Positions 6,508 through 8,222 of a DNA stretch of 8,222 nucleotides are shown piece by piece. This DNA is from Phycisphaerales bacterium (lineage in GTDB: Bacteria > Planctomycetota > Phycisphaerae > Phycisphaerales > SM1A02). Position 1 is the stretch's first letter; each line of letters begins with the position of its first letter. The position numbers and the translations under genes were made by a program. The stretch covers positions 1-8,222 of the forward strand of contig JAGQOI010000212.1 of NCBI GenBank assembly GCA_020427625.1. The letters run 5' to 3'. The notes under the pieces were generated by a model. That model was not told the origin of the DNA, did not search any database, and saw only the letters and a list, made by a program, of their open reading frames with translations.

Positions 6508-6536
6508 TTGACTTTCGGTGGCGTCCGTCTACCAAT
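6508..6536 (+). promoter_or_regulatory. Candidate sigma70-type promoter for mgtE
   Basis: TTGACT (6508-6513) matches the -35 consensus at five of six positions. After 16 bases comes TACCAAT (6530-6536), a fair -10 box. This is a locally AT-richer patch in GC-rich DNA and lies about 54 bases before the gene start. The implied leader of roughly 45 bases is too short for an M-box magnesium riboswitch. Confidence 0.5.
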
Positions 6537-6579
6537 GATCGCCCCGGGATCGACGGTTCGGACGTCGCGGCGCGGAAGC

Positions 6580-6583
6580 GAGG
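6580..6583 (+). promoter_or_regulatory. Shine-Dalgarno site deciding the mgtE start
   Basis: GAGG lies 6 bases before ATG 6590. The nearer ATG at 6584 directly abuts this site and would rely on the weaker GGAA at 6574-6577. The choice changes the protein by only two residues. Confidence 0.5.
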
Positions 6584-6589
6584 ATGGGC

Positions 6590-7969
6590 ATGCCTGACGA
6601 ACCGATGCATCTGGTCGAGCGCCCGTGGGAGGACCTCGAGGAACTCGCCGATCGCGGCGATGCGACGTCACTCGAGGCGTACGTCGACACGTTGTCGCCG
6701 CCCGATGCCGCGCGGGCCATGGCGCACCTCGACGAGGACGCCCAGTCGCGGGTGCTCGAGACGCTGGAGCCGGAGGCGGCGGCGGATCTCCTCGAGGACC
6801 TGCCGTTCGCCCAGGCCGCCGACCTCATCGAGAACCTCGATCCGACCGTCGCCGCCGCCATCCTGCGCGAGCTGCCCAGCGACGCCCAGGCCGACCTCGT
6901 CACCGCGATGGACGACGACGACGCCGAGGCCGTGCTCGCGGCGATGGGCCCGGTCGAAGCCCGGGGCATCCGCGACCTCGCCCGCTACGACGACGACGTC
7001 GCCGGCGGCCTGATGGTCACCGAGTTCCTCGCCTTCCGCGACGACCGCACCGTCGCCGACGTCATCGACGACCTCCGCCGCAATGCCGACGCCTACGCCG
7101 ACTACGACGTGCAGTACGCCTACGTCGCCGGTGCCGGCGGGCGGCTCGTCGGCGTCCTCCGCCTCCGCGACCTCCTGCTCGCCCGTCCCGGGCGTCCGAT
7201 CCGCGACCTCATGATCCGCGAACCCACGACCGTGCGGACCGATGCGACCCTCGACGAACTCGAGGACGTCTTCGACACCCGCGCGTTCGTCGCCCTGCCC
7301 GTCGTCGATCCCGAGGGTCGCCTCGTCGGCGTCATCCGACGCGCGCTGGTCGAGGAAGCCGTCGGCGAACGCGCCGAGTCCGACTATCGCAAGGCCCAGG
7401 GCATCGTCGGCGGCGAGGAACTTCGCACCATGGGCCTCGCCCTCCGCGCCCGACGCCGACTCTCGTGGCTCAGCATCAACATCGTCCTCAACCTCATCGC
7501 CGCCAGCGTCATCGCCGCCTTCGAGACCACCCTCTCCGCCGTCATCGCCCTCGCGTTCTTCCTGCCCATCATCTCCGACATGAGCGGCTGTTCCGGCAGC
7601 CAGGCCGTCGCCGTCAGCATCCGCGAACTCACCCTCGGCGTCGTCCGTCCCCAGGACCTCTTCTTCGTCTGGGTCAAGGAGATCGGCGTCGGCGTCATCA
7701 ACGGCATCGTCCTCGGCATCATCATCGGCGTCATCGCCATGTTCTGGCGCGGCAACGGCTGGCTCGGCCTCGTCGTCGGCGTCGCCCTCGCCGTGAACAC
7801 CATGGTCGCCGTCTCCATCGGCGGCCTCATCCCGCTCGTGCTCAAACGCTTCGGACTCGATCCCGCCCTCGCCTCCGGACCCGTCCTCACGACGATCACC
7901 GACATCTGCGGCTTCTTCCTCGTCCTCGGCATCGCGACCCTGCTCCTGTCCCGCCTGATCGGGGCCTGA
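6590..7969 (+). CDS. mgtE: MgtE-family magnesium transporter
   Basis: 459 residues. MgtE proteins are inner-membrane dimeric Mg2+ channels gated by cytoplasmic Mg2+. The N-terminal helical superhelix (about 15-135) has the typical repeated LDxxxAAxxLxxLP pattern, for example LEPEAAADLLEDLPFAQAADL. Two CBS domains follow, at about 142-200 (GLMVTEFLAF...LVGVLRLRDLLL) and 206-262 (DLMIREPTTV...LVGVIRRALVEEA). A connecting helix leads to five membrane segments at about 293-312, 316-333, 360-383, 391-416 and 430-457. Asp438 in TTITDICGF corresponds to the ion-selectivity aspartate of Thermus MgtE (D432). The pore motif reads DMSGCSGSQA (330-339), where many MgtE proteins have GGNxGxQ, placing this protein in a variant subgroup. 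The acidic N domain (DDDDAE, 108-113) could help in Mg2+ sensing. It appears monocistronic, with its own promoter near 6508. Transport of Co2+ or other divalent ions is possible. Confidence 0.95.
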   Translation: MPDEPMHLVERPWEDLEELADRGDATSLEAYVDTLSPPDAARAMAHLDEDAQSRVLETLEPEAAADLLEDLPFAQAADLIENLDPTVAAAILRELPSDAQADLVTAMDDDDAEAVLAAMGPVEARGIRDLARYDDDVAGGLMVTEFLAFRDDRTVADVIDDLRRNADAYADYDVQYAYVAGAGGRLVGVLRLRDLLLARPGRPIRDLMIREPTTVRTDATLDELEDVFDTRAFVALPVVDPEGRLVGVIRRALVEEAVGERAESDYRKAQGIVGGEELRTMGLALRARRRLSWLSINIVLNLIAASVIAAFETTLSAVIALAFFLPIISDMSGCSGSQAVAVSIRELTLGVVRPQDLFFVWVKEIGVGVINGIVLGIIIGVIAMFWRGNGWLGLVVGVALAVNTMVAVSIGGLIPLVLKRFGLDPALASGPVLTTITDICGFFLVLGIATLLLSRLIGA

Positions 7970-7977
7970 TCGCGGGG

Positions 7978-8110
7978 GTTCACCACGGAGTCACGGAGGA
8001 CACGGAGGATGAAGCAGGGTTGAAGATCGTGGTGCGGAGTCGCCCGAACATTCGGTCGCGCGCGTCATCACGATCCTGAACCCAATGTTCCTTCCGCTCC
8101 GTGCCTCCTA
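7978..8110. repeat. CACGGAG-type extragenic inverted-repeat element
   Basis: Directly after mgtE, three CACGGAG units stand at 7984-7990, 7992-7998 and 8001-8007. The same motif returns inverted at 8097-8103 (CTCCGTG). Inner arms 8017-8034 and 8066-8083 pair at 15 of 18 positions, and outer arms 7999-8007 and 8097-8105 pair at 8 of 9. In between lies a small CCGAA/TTCGG stem. The whole could fold into one long imperfect hairpin and may serve as the mgtE terminator. Similar TTCACCACGGAG-CACGGAGG repeats are, from memory, dispersed between genes in planctomycetes and some other phyla and are often mistaken for short proteins. Confidence 0.65.
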
Positions 8111-8222
8111 TGAAGTCGGGCGTGTCAATCGTGGAGTCGGCTGCCAGCCTCCTATCCGGGCTGCTGCGGGTGACGCAGGCCCATTCAGCTGGCTGCGACG
8201 GAGCGACGCCCATTCTCAGTGC
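8111..8222. other. Right-edge non-coding stretch, nothing assigned
   Basis: No open frame here has a ribosome site or recognisable protein content. GCCCATTC occurs twice (8179-8186 and 8208-8215), which may mark the beginning of another repeat that continues outside the window. Base composition is less GC-skewed than in the genes, which fits intergenic DNA. Confidence 0.4.

Noticed and set aside
6363..6589. M-box magnesium riboswitch before mgtE
   Set aside because: The leader after the likely promoter is only about 45 bases, and no conserved M-box core is visible.
6625..8079. 484-codon plus-strand frame overlapping mgtE
   Set aside because: Almost entirely Arg, Pro and His, running into the CACGGAG repeat. 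It is an out-of-frame reading of mgtE.
7980..8213. 77-codon minus-strand frame at the right edge
   Set aside because: It reads through the inverted-repeat element, has no clear ribosome site and shows no protein-like conservation pattern.

Overview
The window is a GC-rich stretch with coding frames packed on both strands. It looks like a chromosomal segment of a planctomycete, most likely of the Phycisphaerae type. The best taxonomic clue is the protein tail at the left edge: a cysteine/tryptophan motif (CCDTEWDQIC) followed by paired dockerin-like DLDGN...DLAxLLAxW repeats, which I associate with predicted surface proteins of that group. Codon use is similar in all genes, and no transposase, integrase, tRNA, rRNA or CRISPR array is visible. 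The taxonomic call is an inference from memory of protein style, not a search result.

Layout. (1) 2-211, plus: C-terminus of a secreted or surface protein. (2) 259-278: a hairpin between convergent genes. (3) 1724-294, minus: class I CPD photolyase with all key residues. Its GTG start overlaps the stop of an upstream four-helix membrane protein (2158-1721, minus) by 4 bases, so the two form a translationally coupled pair. (4) 2159-2410: divergent intergenic region with hairpins and the first copy of a 15-base repeat. (5) 2411-5860, plus: a two-component operon, made of a 936-residue membrane hybrid histidine kinase with two PAS domains and a C-terminal receiver, directly abutted by a NarL/LuxR-type response regulator. 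(6) 5875-5889: second copy of the 15-base repeat, followed by a small PilZ-like protein (5967-6362). (7) 6363-6589: intergenic region with four imperfect 12-13 base tandem repeats and a sigma70-like promoter, leading to an MgtE-family magnesium transporter (6590-7969). (8) 7970-8222: non-coding, with CACGGAG repeats inside a long imperfect inverted repeat.

How the genes relate. The kinase and regulator almost certainly work together: a membrane or envelope signal is passed by phosphotransfer to a DNA-binding regulator. The 15-base repeat lies upstream of both the kinase operon and the PilZ-like gene, so these units may share control, possibly by the regulator itself. The photolyase pair and mgtE look independent.

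Most of the window is recognisable housekeeping and signalling. I see no clear undescribed defence or mobile system. The items most worth a second look are the repeated leader element, the photolyase-coupled membrane protein, the degenerate receiver in the kinase, the divergent PilZ-like protein and the 3' inverted-repeat element.
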